Notes under the pieces: generated by a model
Databases searched by the model: none
Seen by the model: the letters and a program-made list of their open reading frames with translations, nothing else
What the model was told of the DNA's origin: nothing
Part shown: one piece after another, positions 1-8,473 of the stretch
Layout of the letters: each line of letters begins with the position of its first letter
How positions within the stretch are numbered: the first letter of the stretch is position 1
From: Rhodanobacter thiooxydans
GTDB lineage: Bacteria > Pseudomonadota > Gammaproteobacteria > Xanthomonadales > Rhodanobacteraceae
Direction of reading: 5' to 3'
NCBI RefSeq assembly: GCF_021545845.1
Contig: NZ_CP088923.1
Location: 1,984,001 to 2,048,000 of the forward strand
DNA: 64,000 bases
Made by a program: the position numbers and the translations under genes

Positions 1-1457
1 CGCTCCGGGCGCACCGCGCCGGTGGGATCCACGCGCACCCAGCCGCGCCCGGCCAGCCATACCTCGCTCCAGGCGTGTGCGTCGGAATAGCGCACCAGCA
101 GGTAGTCGCCGAGCTTGTTCCAGTAGCCGCCCTGGTAGCCGGTGACCACCCGCGCCGGGATGCCGGCGGCGCGCATCAGCACGGTGAACGCCGACGAGTA
201 GTGTTCGCAGAAACCCTCGTGGGTGTCGAACAGAAAGTCGTCCACCGAGTCGCGTCCCAGCGGCGCCGGGGCCAGCGTGTAGCGGAAGCCGCCATCGTGG
301 AACAGCGCCAGCGCGGCCTGCACGATGGCCGCATCGTCGCTGCCGTAGCGCTGCCGCCACTGCGCGGCCAGCGCGTGCGTGCGCGGGTTGAAATCCGCCG
401 GCAGGCTCAGGCCGAGGCGGCGCGAGCGCTCGTCCAGCTCAGGCTGCAGCCGGTAGCGCAGTGCCGACCGTCCGACGTAGTCGAGCGGGTCGTTGACAGG
501 CTTGTCGGCCATCACTTCGCGGTCGGCCTGCAGGGTGGCCTGCGCCGGCGCCTGCAGCGGCACGTCGAGCATCGGCAGCATGCGGCGCCAGGTCGGCTGC
601 AGGCTGATCCGGTAGGGGACCGAACTGGCGACCTCGAGCGGCGCCGGTTGCCGCGGCGGCGCGTAGCGCGGGTCGAGGCGGCGCCAGCTGCGGCCGTCGA
701 AATGCCACATCACGTAGGCGCGGAAGTAGCGCTGGTCCGGTGCGGGCGGCGCGCCATCGAAGCTGACCCGCATCGCGGGGTGGTCGTCGGTGAGCAGGTC
801 GGTGAAGTTGCCCGGCGTCATGCTGTCGCTGAGGCCGGTGCGCGCCTGGTCCTGCGCGGGCGCGCCCCACAGCGGCGAGCTCAGCCGCGGCACCAGCAGG
901 AAGGCCAGCAGGGCCAGCGGTAGCGCCGCCGCAGTCAGCGCCAGCGCCGGCAGCAGTGCCCGCGGCAGGCTGGGCGCCGGCAGTTGCCCGGGTTCCAGCG
1001 CGCCCAGGGTGGCCAGTGCCGGCAGCAGACTCAGCGCGACCACCACGGTGGTGACCAGACCCTGGTCGAACAGCAGCGCGACCATCAGGGCGAAGCAGGC
1101 GAAGCTGATGCCCACGCGCACGTCGCGTGCGACCTCGGTTTCCAGCAGCTTGAGGATCAGCAGGCCGACCGCCAGCGCCGCGCCCGGCGCGCGGCCGAAA
1201 ATGTTGCCGTACTGCACGATCACCGCCAGCGTCAGCAGGGCCAGCAGGGGCAGCTTGAGCCAGCGCGGTACCCGGCCGGCGTGGCGCCGCCGCTGCCACC
1301 AGCGCCAACCGAGAATCAGCGCCAGCGCGATGGCGAGCCACCACGGCAGGTGCGGCGCGTGCAGCCCGAGCACCAGTGCCATGGTCAGGCTGAGCAGGTC
1401 GAACGCACGGGTGTCGATCGGCCGCTCGCTTGGCGGTCGGGGCCGGCGCGGCGTCAT
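1..1457 (-). CDS. tgpA: TgpA-like transglutaminase, membrane protein (3' part cut by window edge)
   Basis: Inner-membrane protein of the DUF3488/transglutaminase (TgpA) family, thought to act on peptide substrates in the periplasm. The visible 485 codons start at an ATG that overlaps the stop of the upstream DUF58 gene (ATGA). The N-terminal third is a run of hydrophobic segments (for example LPWWLAIALALILGW and LKLPLLALLTLAVIV). The transglutaminase core lies near the window edge: the cysteine is in GFCEHYSS, the histidine in DAHAWSEVW and the aspartate in VDPTGAV, so the triad looks complete. The C-terminus, usually with one more membrane helix, lies outside the window. MoxR, DUF58 and TgpA genes typically travel together, as here. 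The family is clear; the substrate is unknown. Confidence 0.88.
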   Translation of the reverse strand, partial: MTPRRPRPPSERPIDTRAFDLLSLTMALVLGLHAPHLPWWLAIALALILGWRWWQRRRHAGRVPRWLKLPLLALLTLAVIVQYGNIFGRAPGAALAVGLLILKLLETEVARDVRVGISFACFALMVALLFDQGLVTTVVVALSLLPALATLGALEPGQLPAPSLPRALLPALALTAAALPLALLAFLLVPRLSSPLWGAPAQDQARTGLSDSMTPGNFTDLLTDDHPAMRVSFDGAPPAPDQRYFRAYVMWHFDGRSWRRLDPRYAPPRQPAPLEVASSVPYRISLQPTWRRMLPMLDVPLQAPAQATLQADREVMADKPVNDPLDYVGRSALRYRLQPELDERSRRLGLSLPADFNPRTHALAAQWRQRYGSDDAAIVQAALALFHDGGFRYTLAPAPLGRDSVDDFLFDTHEGFCEHYSSAFTVLMRAAGIPARVVTGYQGGYWNKLGDYLLVRYSDAHAWSEVWLAGRGWVRVDPTGAVRPE

Positions 1458-2410
1458 GGCAACTGCGCCAGCGCGTTCATGCAGCGCGCGTAGTGCAGCG
1501 GGCCGCTGCCGCCGGGGATCTCGTTGCCGGGCAGCCACAGGCTGTAGTGGCGACGCTGGGCCTGGGCCTCGTTCAGCCAGCGCGCCAGCCGGGCGATGCG
1601 CGCCTCATTGTCCAGCCCGCCCAGCTGGCGCCAGTCCAGCTGCCATTGCGGGTGGCTTTGCGGCTGCTCGAAGTCCTTCACCAGCAGGTTTTCGTGGCGG
1701 GCGCTGGCCTTCCAGGCGATGTGCCGCTGCGGGTCGCCGGCGCGGTAGTCGCGTAGCGCGGCCAGTTCGTCGCCGCGATGCAGGCGCATATGACGGGCGT
1801 CGTCGGCGCGGGCCTGTGGCGGCGGCCCGGCCGCTTCCGCGCACGGCCAGACCAGCACGGATTGCTCGGGGTGCAACCAACTCCAGGCGCGGAACAGGCC
1901 CAGCGGCCAGCTGCTCCACACGCGCAGCCGCGGCAGCGGCTGCCAGCCGCGCCGTTCGGTGGGCAGGGCCAGTTTCACCAGGGCGCTGGCATGGCCGTCG
2001 AGCGCAAAGGCGATGGTGCTGGCACCGAGATCGACGCGGATGGCGTTGCGTGGTCGGCGGGAGTCGAACGCGAGGGTGAGCTCGAGTGGCTGGCCGGCGG
2101 CCGCGTGGCCGGCGCGGATGTGGCCCAGGCGCAGGCCGTCGAGGCTGCGGAACGCCACCAGCATGCTGGCGGCGCTGGCCGCGCCGAGCAGGCAGGTGAG
2201 CAGCAGGCCGGCGTTGTTCGAGTAGTTCAGCGCACCGACCAGCATCACCAGCAGCAGCACGGAAAAGCCGAGACCGAAGCCGGTCGGCACGATATAGATA
2301 CGCCGCCGGTGCAGTTCGATCGGCAGGCTCTCGGGGCGACGGTAGCGGGTGAGCGCGGGCAGCCGGCGCTCGGCCCGTCGCTGCAGCTGCTGCAGCAGGT
2401 CGCGCATCAA
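1454..2410 (-). CDS. DUF58 domain-containing membrane protein
   Basis: 318-residue DUF58 protein. Two hydrophobic segments near residues 35-75 (YIVPTGFGLGFSVLLLVMLV and LLLTCLLGAASAASMLVAF) are followed by a soluble domain with the family signature LAALRDYRAGDPQRHIAWKA at about residues 210-230. DUF58 proteins sit next to MoxR AAA+ ATPases and are often compared with von Willebrand factor A proteins; their biochemical role is not settled. The gene overlaps its neighbours by 4 bases on both sides (the MoxR fragment upstream, TgpA downstream), so the three are probably translated from one message. Confidence 0.85.
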   Translation of the reverse strand: MMRDLLQQLQRRAERRLPALTRYRRPESLPIELHRRRIYIVPTGFGLGFSVLLLVMLVGALNYSNNAGLLLTCLLGAASAASMLVAFRSLDGLRLGHIRAGHAAAGQPLELTLAFDSRRPRNAIRVDLGASTIAFALDGHASALVKLALPTERRGWQPLPRLRVWSSWPLGLFRAWSWLHPEQSVLVWPCAEAAGPPPQARADDARHMRLHRGDELAALRDYRAGDPQRHIAWKASARHENLLVKDFEQPQSHPQWQLDWRQLGGLDNEARIARLARWLNEAQAQRRHYSLWLPGNEIPGGSGPLHYARCMNALAQLP

Positions 2411-2763
2411 TCCACCGCCACCTCGGCCAGCAGCAGGCCGGTGAAGATCGGGCCGGGGTGGAAGCGGAACTGGCCGGTTTCGCGTTCGTACACACTGACC
2501 CCGATGATGTCCGACGGCAGCAGGTCGCTGGTGAACTGCACACGCTGGAATTCCAGCGCGAAGGTGGCCGCCAGCGCGTGCGCCAGGGTGGTCTTGCCCA
2601 CGCCGGGCACGTCCTCCAGCAGCAGGTGGCCGCCGGCAATCAGGCAGGTGAAGGCGAGTTTCACCTGGCGCGGCTTACCCAGCAGCACGCGGTTGACCTG
2701 GGCCATTGCGGCGTCCAGTCGCTGCTGCAGCGGTTCGTCGTGGGGCTGGGTCAGTGCGGACAT
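2407..2763 (-). CDS. Truncated MoxR-family AAA+ ATPase (N-terminal third only)
   Basis: 118 residues starting at MSALTQP, with GGAG just upstream. It matches the first third of a MoxR ATPase: Walker A in EDVPGVGKTTLA and the family block QFTSDLLPSDIIGV, then GPIFTGLLLA. Full-length MoxR proteins are about 310-330 residues and continue here with the Walker B motif DEINRA. In this gene the frame passes directly from LLLA to EVAVD and a stop that overlaps the DUF58 start by ATGA. Walker B, sensor 1, the arginine finger and the lid domain are therefore missing. The normal overlap with DUF58 is kept, which fits an in-frame internal deletion that joined the N-terminal part to the original last codons. 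A functional ATPase is unlikely unless this is an assembly collapse. Confidence 0.8.
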   Translation of the reverse strand: MSALTQPHDEPLQQRLDAAMAQVNRVLLGKPRQVKLAFTCLIAGGHLLLEDVPGVGKTTLAHALAATFALEFQRVQFTSDLLPSDIIGVSVYERETGQFRFHPGPIFTGLLLAEVAVD

Positions 2764-2817
2764 GAAGCTCCGTTCCTCAAGCATGGGCAGGTGGCTGGAG
2801 GCAGTGTAGCCGCCGCT

Positions 2818-3411
2818 TCAGGGCAGCTCGACGCCAGCCTCGCGCAGCAGCCGCGCCAACGCGATCAGCGGCAGGCCGATCAGTGCGCTGGGGTCGCAGT
2901 TGTCGATCGCCTCGAACAGGCTGATGCCGAGGCCTTCGCATTTGAAGCTGCCGGCGCAGTCCAGCGGCTGTTCGCGTTCGACGTAGCGGGCGATCTCCGC
3001 CGCGTCCAGTTCGCGGAAACGCACGCGGGTATGGTCGACGTGGGTATGCCGGCGGCCATTGCGGGTGTCGAGCAGGCACAGCGCGGTGTGGAAATGCACT
3101 TCGCGGCCGGAGCTGGCAGCGAGCTGGGCGCGGGCGCGTTCGGCGTTGCCGGGCTTGTCGAGGATCAGCCCGTCGAGTTCGGCGACCTGGTCGGAGCCGA
3201 TCACCAGCGCGCCGGGATGTTCCCGCGCCACCGCTTCGGCCTTGGCGATCGCCAGGCGCAGGGCGCGTGCGGCGGGAGGCTCGTCCGGCTGCGGGGTTTC
3301 GTCGGTGCCGGGCGCGGCCTGCTCAAAATCCGGGAGCAGCCGGCGCAGCAGTTCGGCGCGGTAGCGCGAGGTCGAACCCAGCACGATGCATGGTATCTGC
3401 AGCGCGCTCAT
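2818..3411 (-). CDS. yceF: Maf/YceF-type nucleotide pyrophosphatase (probably 7-methyl-GTP)
   Basis: 197 residues, full length for the Maf family. These enzymes hydrolyse non-canonical nucleoside triphosphates to the monophosphate and pyrophosphate. The sequence has the nucleotide-binding start VLGSTSRYRAELL, the motif IGSDQV with the proposed catalytic aspartate at about residue 73, and the C-terminal CAGSFKCEGLG and LIGLPLIAL. The CAGSFK/EG version with a DET motif near residue 37 fits the YceF subfamily, which prefers 7-methyl-GTP, rather than the dTTP/UTP type (established family knowledge). It overlaps the small membrane-protein gene upstream by 4 bases. In this order of bacteria a maf gene commonly sits next to yceD-rpmF, as here, but divergently transcribed. 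Confidence 0.88.
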   Translation of the reverse strand: MSALQIPCIVLGSTSRYRAELLRRLLPDFEQAAPGTDETPQPDEPPAARALRLAIAKAEAVAREHPGALVIGSDQVAELDGLILDKPGNAERARAQLAASSGREVHFHTALCLLDTRNGRRHTHVDHTRVRFRELDAAEIARYVEREQPLDCAGSFKCEGLGISLFEAIDNCDPSALIGLPLIALARLLREAGVELP

Positions 3412-3881
3412 GTGTCCGATTCGCGCCGGATGTGTTCGCGCATCGCGCTGTTGAGATCGGTCTGGGCCTGATCGAGGGCCTTCAGCAATGGCTGCAGGCG
3501 GTCGCGAGTACCGCGCATCGAGGCGGCGGCTTCGTCCAGTTCATGCTGGCTGGCGCGCGGCGAGCGGTCGCGGATCCACAGGCGCTGCTGCAGCAGCGCG
3601 CGCAGGCCGGCGTCGATCGCGTGCTGCGCGTCCTGTTCGCTGGCGGCCGGCAGGTCGGGATTGAGCGACATCACCGCATGCGCCTGCTGCAGGCCGCTGC
3701 GACAGGTTTTCAGGTCGGTTTCCAGCCGGTCGGCCAGGTCGAGCAGGGTCTTGAGGCTGCTGCCGCGCCTTGTCTGGCGCCGGCGCAGCAGCATGGCGGC
3801 GGCCACCAGGACAATCAGCAGCGCCAGCAGCACGACGGCACCGAGCGTCAGATAGGAATTCAAGGGCGGGGGCTCGGGCAA
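3408..3881 (-). CDS. Hypothetical single-pass membrane protein with helical cytoplasmic part
   Basis: 157 residues, family not recognised. One membrane helix spans about residues 11-32 (TLGAVVLLALLIVLVAAAML), followed by an RRRQ stretch that suggests the rest is cytoplasmic. The remainder is charged, lacks cysteine-rich or catalytic motifs, and looks helical, with likely coiled-coil segments (LLDLADRLETDLKTCRSG, LKALDQAQTDLNSAMREHI). It overlaps the start of the YceF gene by 4 bases, so the two should be co-expressed. The divergent yceD promoter lies just upstream. No function can be assigned. Confidence 0.6.
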   Translation of the reverse strand: MPEPPPLNSYLTLGAVVLLALLIVLVAAAMLLRRRQTRRGSSLKTLLDLADRLETDLKTCRSGLQQAHAVMSLNPDLPAASEQDAQHAIDAGLRALLQQRLWIRDRSPRASQHELDEAAASMRGTRDRLQPLLKALDQAQTDLNSAMREHIRRESDT

Positions 3882-3968
3882 CGGGATGTTCAGTCTGCCC
3901 CATCGGAGCCGGATCAGGCAAAATGGGCGGCCGGCGGGTGGGGCGGTGCCGTTCCGCCGCCGCGTCGG

Positions 3969-3997
3969 TTGACTTCGCGCCGTGTCGAACCTAACAT
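3969..3997 (+). promoter_or_regulatory. Sigma-70 promoter of yceD-rpmF-fab cluster
   Basis: TTGACT (3969-3974), a 17-base spacer and TAACAT (3992-3997) form a good sigma-70 promoter. Transcription would begin near 4004, only two or three bases before the yceD ATG at 4007, so the message would be leaderless or nearly so. Confidence 0.6.
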
Positions 3998-4006
3998 TCC
4001 GCGACT

Positions 4007-4519
4007 ATGTCCGTGACACTGCCAGAGTCCGTGGACGCTTGGCGCATGGTCTCGGCGCGGCGTTCGTTCGAGGGAACGCTACCCATCGCGGCCCTGTCCC
4101 GCCTGTGTGGAGTATTGGCGGACACCGATGGACAGCTGCAGTACGGGCTGGATTTCGGCCGTGACGAGCTGGGCATTAGCTATGTCGACGTTCGCGTGCG
4201 GGCTTCGCTGGCGCTCGTATGCCAGCGCACGCTGGAGCCGTTCAAGCTGCCGGTGGCGGTGGATACCCGGCTTGGCCTGATCCGGCAGGAGCGCGACGAG
4301 GCTGGTTTGCCGCCGGATTGCGAGCCGCTGCTGGTGGCCGAGGATGGCCGCTTGAACCCGGCGGATGTGATTGAAGACGAATTGCTGTTGGCGCTGCCGC
4401 TGGTTCCGGTCAACCCGGACAGCAGCCTGCCCGACGAAGTGACAGGCCATGAACCGGACCGTTCCGGCGAGGGGCATTCCGAAAGTCCGTTCGCGGTGTT
4501 GCGCGAACTGAAGAAGTAA
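4007..4519 (+). CDS. yceD: YceD (DUF177) family protein, 23S rRNA accumulation
   Basis: 170 residues, the usual length for the YceD/DUF177 family. Family members sit next to rpmF in most bacteria and are linked to 23S rRNA accumulation and to a plant chloroplast homologue with the same role (established knowledge). Recognisable parts are the N-terminal FEGTLPIAALSRL, the central VRASLALVCQRTLEPFKLPV with the single conserved cysteine, and the acidic segment VIEDELLLALPLVPVNP. No Shine-Dalgarno sequence precedes the ATG, and the promoter almost touches it, so translation may start on a leaderless message. rpmF follows after 84 bases. Confidence 0.85.
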   Translation: MSVTLPESVDAWRMVSARRSFEGTLPIAALSRLCGVLADTDGQLQYGLDFGRDELGISYVDVRVRASLALVCQRTLEPFKLPVAVDTRLGLIRQERDEAGLPPDCEPLLVAEDGRLNPADVIEDELLLALPLVPVNPDSSLPDEVTGHEPDRSGEGHSESPFAVLRELKK

Positions 4520-4603
4520 CCGCTGGTCCGGATCACCCGATCCGGGCCATGACGCAACAGATCACCTTAGTTTCAACCATCGAGTTTCAGCTGGAGAACC
4601 ATC

Positions 4604-4798
4604 ATGGCCGTTGCCAAGAGCCGCCGTACCCCGTCCACCCGCGGCATGCGTCGTGCGCACGACGCGCTGAAGACCGTGCAGCTGTCCACCGACCCGACCA
4701 GCGGCGAGGTGCATCAGCGCCACCACGTCACCAAGGACGGCTACTACCGCGGCAAGAAAGTGATCGAGACCAAGGGCGCGGTGTCGGTCGAGGATTGA
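4604..4798 (+). CDS. rpmF: 50S ribosomal protein L32
   Basis: 64 residues with the L32 signature [17 protein letters not shown] at the N-terminus and [12 protein letters not shown] in the middle (here [17 protein letters not shown]). There are no zinc-ribbon cysteines, as in the enterobacterial C-minus form. It follows yceD and leads the fab genes, an arrangement conserved across many bacteria that links ribosome and lipid synthesis. AGCTGGAGAACC upstream supplies a GGAG ribosome binding site. A terminator-like hairpin downstream (4846-4869) may separate its expression level from that of fabH. Confidence 0.95.
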   Translation: MAVAKSRRTPSTRGMRRAHDALKTVQLSTDPTSGEVHQRHHVTKDGYYRGKKVIETKGAVSVED

Positions 4799-4845
4799 TC
4801 GGCTTCGCGGAGCCCCGCGGGGTTCCCGGATTCCGGTCAGGCGAG

Positions 4846-4869
4846 ACGGCGCGGCAACGCGCCGTTTTG
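4846..4869 (+). terminator. Hairpin between rpmF and fabH, probable partial terminator
   Basis: ACGGCGCG, GCAA tetraloop, CGCGCCGT, then TTTGCG. The 8-bp GC-rich stem with a short T run could attenuate transcription after rpmF while letting some polymerase reach fabH. Confidence 0.5.
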
Positions 4870-4959
4870 CGTTGACGGACACCACGAATGACGCAGGGGA
4901 CGGTTGCGCTGGCGCCGTTCAAGGCGTTCAATCCTTCGTTTACGTTGATGGACAGCCGA

Positions 4960-5934
4960 ATGGCCCAGATCTATTCCCGCATCATCGCCACCGGCAGTGC
5001 GTTGCCCGAGCGCGTGGTAACCAACGCCGATCTGGAAAAGATCGTCGACACCAGTGACGAGTGGATCCGCACCCGCACCGGCATCCGCCAGCGCCATATC
5101 GCCGCCGACGGCGAGACCACCGGCGACCTGGCTTTCCGCGCCGCGCAGAATGCGCTGGAAGCGGCAGGCGTCAGGGCATCCGAACTCGACCTGATCGTGC
5201 TGGGCACGACCACGCCGGACATCATCTTCCCGTCCACCGCCTGCCTGGTGCAGGATCGCCTCGGTGCGAACGGCTGCGCCGCGTTCGACGTCAACGCGGC
5301 CTGCTCGGGCTTCATGTACGCACTTGGCATCGCCGACAAATTCATCAGGAGCGGCCAGTCGAAGAAGGCGCTGGTGATCGGCGCCGAGACGCTGACCCGG
5401 ATGGTCGACTGGGGCGAGCGCGAGACCTGCGTGCTGTTCGGCGACGGCGCCGGCGCCGTGGTGCTGGAAGCTGCCAGCGAACCGGGCGTCTACGCCACCT
5501 GCCTGCACGCCGACGGCGGCTACAAGGAACTGCTGTGGAACCCGGTCGGCGTGTCGGCCGGCTTCAAGGACGAGCCGAACCACGGCGTGCGTATCCGCAT
5601 GGCCGGTCGCGAGGTGTTCAAGGTCGCGGTGAAGACGCTCGACTCGCTGGTCGGCGAGACCCTGCATGCCGCCGGCATGGACGAGTCGCAGGTGGATTGG
5701 CTGATTCCGCACCAGGCCAACCTGCGCATCATCGAGGCGACCGCGAAGCGGCTGAACATGTCGATGGAGCGCGTCATCGTGACAGTCGACAAGCATGCCA
5801 ACACCTCGTCCGGTTCGGTACCGCTGGCGCTGGACTACGCGGTACGCTCGGGCAAGGTGCAGCGCGGCCAGAACCTGCTGCTGGAGGCGTTCGGCGGCGG
5901 CTTCACCTGGGCGTCGGCACTGCTGCGCTATTGA
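4960..5934 (+). CDS. fabH: Beta-ketoacyl-ACP synthase III
   Basis: Starts type II fatty acid synthesis by condensing acetyl-CoA (or another acyl-CoA) with malonyl-ACP. From MAQIYSRIIATGS, which matches family N-termini, it is 324 residues. The catalytic triad is visible: Cys115 in VNAACSGF, His in the PHQANLRI motif and Asn in HANTSSGSVP. Upstream in-frame ATGs at 4888 and 4948 would add residues that do not look like FabH, and no start has a strong ribosome binding site. It lies between rpmF and fabD in the cluster. Confidence 0.93.
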   Translation: MAQIYSRIIATGSALPERVVTNADLEKIVDTSDEWIRTRTGIRQRHIAADGETTGDLAFRAAQNALEAAGVRASELDLIVLGTTTPDIIFPSTACLVQDRLGANGCAAFDVNAACSGFMYALGIADKFIRSGQSKKALVIGAETLTRMVDWGERETCVLFGDGAGAVVLEAASEPGVYATCLHADGGYKELLWNPVGVSAGFKDEPNHGVRIRMAGREVFKVAVKTLDSLVGETLHAAGMDESQVDWLIPHQANLRIIEATAKRLNMSMERVIVTVDKHANTSSGSVPLALDYAVRSGKVQRGQNLLLEAFGGGFTWASALLRY

Positions 5935-6078
5935 GCCCCACGGTCCCGGGGCGCTCTCCACGATGCTGCGCACTTGGGCGTCGTCGTGTTTTGTGTCCCG
6001 GAAAACGTTGAATACAGCTGCGTACGGCCGGCAATGCTGGCACCATGGTGGTTTTCGTCGACGGGGTTCGCCCATCCC

Positions 6079-7023
6079 ATGAGTTCCATTGCCGCTACGC
6101 TCGCTTTCGTTTTCCCCGGCCAGGGTTCGCAATCGGTCGGCATGCTGGCCGAGCTGGCGGCAGCGCACGCTGAAGTGCAGGCTGCGTTCGAGGAAGCCTC
6201 GCAGGGCGCCGGCGTCGACCTGTGGGCGCTGAGCCAGGGGCAGGAAGAACAGCTCAACCGCACCGAGAACACCCAGCCGGCACTGCTGGCCGCCAGCGTG
6301 GCGGTGTGGCGCGTGTGGCAAAAGCTCGGCGGCGCACAGCCGGCGCAGCTGTCCGGCCACAGCCTGGGCGAGTACAGCGCGCTGGTCTGCGCCGGCGCGC
6401 TGTCGCTGCATGACGCGGCGGCGCTGGTGGCCGAGCGTGGCCGGCTGATGCAGGCGGCGGTACCGGCGGGGGTGGGCGCGATGGCGGCGATTCTCGGCGG
6501 CGACGACGCGCAGATCGCGCAGGTATGCGCGGAAGTGGCACAGGGCCAGGTGGTGGCCCCGGCCAACTACAATTCGCCGGGACAGCTGGTGATCGCCGGC
6601 AACGTCGAGGCGGTGGACCGCGCGCTGGCCCGGCTCGCCGAGCTGGGCGTGAAGAAGGCGATCAAGCTGGCCGTGTCGGTGCCTTCGCACTGCATGCTGA
6701 TGCGCGAGGCTGCCGACCGCCTGGGCGAGCGCATGGCCGCGATCGACTGGCAGCTGCCGTCGACCCCGGTGATCCAGAACGCCGAGGCGAGGAGCTACGC
6801 CACGCTCGACGGGATCCGCGGCGCGCTGCAGCGCCAGCTGTACCTGCCGGTGCGCTGGACCGAATGCGTGCAGGCACTGGCCGCCGGCGGTGCCACCCGC
6901 GTCGCCGAATGCGGTCCGGGCAAGGTGCTGACTGGCCTGATCAAGCGCATCGACAAGAGCATCGAGGCGCGTGCGATCGGCACTCCGGCCGAACTCGATG
7001 CCGCCCGCGCCGAATGGGCGTGA
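6079..7023 (+). CDS. fabD: Malonyl-CoA:ACP transacylase
   Basis: Transfers malonyl from CoA to acyl carrier protein, giving the extender unit for fatty acid synthesis. 314 residues from MSSIAATLAFVFPGQGSQ, which is the normal beginning of the family. The nucleophile is Ser95 in GHSLGEYSAL, and the partner histidine is in SVPSHCMLM. The 144-base gap after fabH is longer than most in the cluster, so an extra promoter is possible, though none stands out. Confidence 0.93.
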   Translation: MSSIAATLAFVFPGQGSQSVGMLAELAAAHAEVQAAFEEASQGAGVDLWALSQGQEEQLNRTENTQPALLAASVAVWRVWQKLGGAQPAQLSGHSLGEYSALVCAGALSLHDAAALVAERGRLMQAAVPAGVGAMAAILGGDDAQIAQVCAEVAQGQVVAPANYNSPGQLVIAGNVEAVDRALARLAELGVKKAIKLAVSVPSHCMLMREAADRLGERMAAIDWQLPSTPVIQNAEARSYATLDGIRGALQRQLYLPVRWTECVQALAAGGATRVAECGPGKVLTGLIKRIDKSIEARAIGTPAELDAARAEWA

Positions 7024-7053
7024 ACACAGATTCCGATTCCGAAGGAACGATCC

Positions 7054-7797
7054 ATGAGCAAACCACTGCAGGGTGAAATCGTGCTGGTCACCGGCGCCAG
7101 CCGCGGCATCGGCGCGGCGATCGCGGACGAGCTGGCGGCGATGGGCGCCACCGTGATCGGCACCGCCACCAGCGAAGGCGGCGCGGCCGCGATCGGCGAT
7201 CGGCTCGCCGCGCATGGCGGCCACGGCCGCGTGCTGAACGTCACCGACGGCGCTGCGGTCGAGGGCCTGGTCGAAGCGATCGCGAAGGAATTCGGCGCGG
7301 TCTCGATCCTGGTCAACAACGCCGGCATCACCCGCGACCAGTTGCTGCTGCGCATGAAGGACGAGGACTGGCAGGCGATCATCGACACCAATCTCACCTC
7401 GGTCTACCGCACCTCCAAGGCAGTGCTGCGCGGCATGATGAAGGCGCGCAAAGGCCGCATCATCTCGATTGCCTCGGTGATCGGACTCACCGGCAACCCG
7501 GGCCAGGCCAACTACGCGGCGGCCAAGGCGGGGATCATCGCGTTCTCCAAGTCGCTGGCGCGCGAGATCGGCGGCCGCGGCATCACCGTCAACGTGGTGG
7601 CGCCGGGCTTCATCGACACCGACATGACGCGCGCACTCCCCGAGGAGTCGAAGCAGGCGCTGCTCGGCCAGATCGCGTTGGGGCGGCTGGGTGAGGTGAC
7701 GGACATCGCCAAGGCAGTGGGTTTCCTGGCTTCGCCGGCGGCAGCCTACATCACCGGGGAAACCCTGCACGTCAACGGCGGCATGTACATGCCGTAG
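7054..7797 (+). CDS. fabG: 3-oxoacyl-ACP reductase
   Basis: NADPH-dependent reductase of the elongation cycle, 247 residues, short-chain dehydrogenase fold. The cofactor motif TGASRGIG is at residues 13-20 and NNAG at 88-91. The catalytic residues Ser141, Tyr154 and Lys158 are all present, and the C-terminus (TGETLHVNGGMYM) is typical of FabG. GAAGGAACGATCC precedes the ATG as ribosome binding site. It lies 30 bases after fabD. Confidence 0.94.
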   Translation: MSKPLQGEIVLVTGASRGIGAAIADELAAMGATVIGTATSEGGAAAIGDRLAAHGGHGRVLNVTDGAAVEGLVEAIAKEFGAVSILVNNAGITRDQLLLRMKDEDWQAIIDTNLTSVYRTSKAVLRGMMKARKGRIISIASVIGLTGNPGQANYAAAKAGIIAFSKSLAREIGGRGITVNVVAPGFIDTDMTRALPEESKQALLGQIALGRLGEVTDIAKAVGFLASPAAAYITGETLHVNGGMYMP

Positions 7798-7994
7798 CTC
7801 GGATGGACGCAGTTGTCGCCAGCGAACCCGTTTTGGGCGACAATTGCGCTTTCGCGCCGGTCATGGGGGACAGCGTGCCTTCGTCATCGGCCAGGCGTGG
7901 CGGCCTCGCGGTTTAGCCACTACAATGCGCCGGCCTTTCGCGGGCCTCGCGCCGGCACAGACAATCAATTACTCCCTTGAGAGGTATGGGCAAC

Positions 7995-8234
7995 ATGAGC
8001 ACCATCGAAGAGCGCGTCAAGAAAATCGTCGTCGAGCAGCTCGGCGTGAAGGAAGATGAAGTCACGGCGAACGCTTCGTTCGTGGACGATCTGGGCGCAG
8101 ATTCGCTGGACACGGTGGAGCTGGTGATGGCGCTCGAGGAAGAGTTCGAGACCGAGATTCCCGACGAGGACGCCGAGAAGATCACCACCGTGCAGCAGGC
8201 CGTCGACTACATCAAGGCCCACTCCAAGGATTGA
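7995..8234 (+). CDS. acpP: Acyl carrier protein
   Basis: 79-residue acidic carrier. The 4'-phosphopantetheine site is Ser37 in [10 protein letters not shown]. The start at [12 protein letters not shown] is preceded by TTGAGAGG; upstream in-frame ATGs would add residues not found in the family. The 197-base gap after fabG probably carries the gene's own promoter: TACAAT at 7921-7926 is a good -10 box, but no clear -35 pairs with it. That gap also has an inverted repeat TTGTCGCC/GGCGACAA. High independent expression is usual for acpP. Confidence 0.95.
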   Translation: MSTIEERVKKIVVEQLGVKEDEVTANASFVDDLGADSLDTVELVMALEEEFETEIPDEDAEKITTVQQAVDYIKAHSKD

Positions 8235-8473
8235 TCGCCACGGAATTGATCGCCGCCGACCGGGCCGGCCTGCTTCGCGCGGGTCGACCCATTCACGCGG
8301 CGGCACCGAACGCTGCGCCTTCTTGGCGCAGTTTTCGTTTCTGCAATTTGTAACGTCCAACCCCGTATGGTGGGCAGGACGCCCGCCAGGCACGATCGGG
8401 CGACGTCCCTGCGAGCTGCGCGGGACGGCTGCCGGCAGCGGCAGATCCACGCAATCACCCAAGGAACATCAGC

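Noticed and set aside
4837..7770. 977-codon open frame on the minus strand across the fab genes
   Set aside because: It is antisense to fabH, fabD and fabG, all with clear catalytic motifs. Its composition (His, Arg, Gln, Ala rich, no domain) is what GC-rich third positions produce on the opposite strand.
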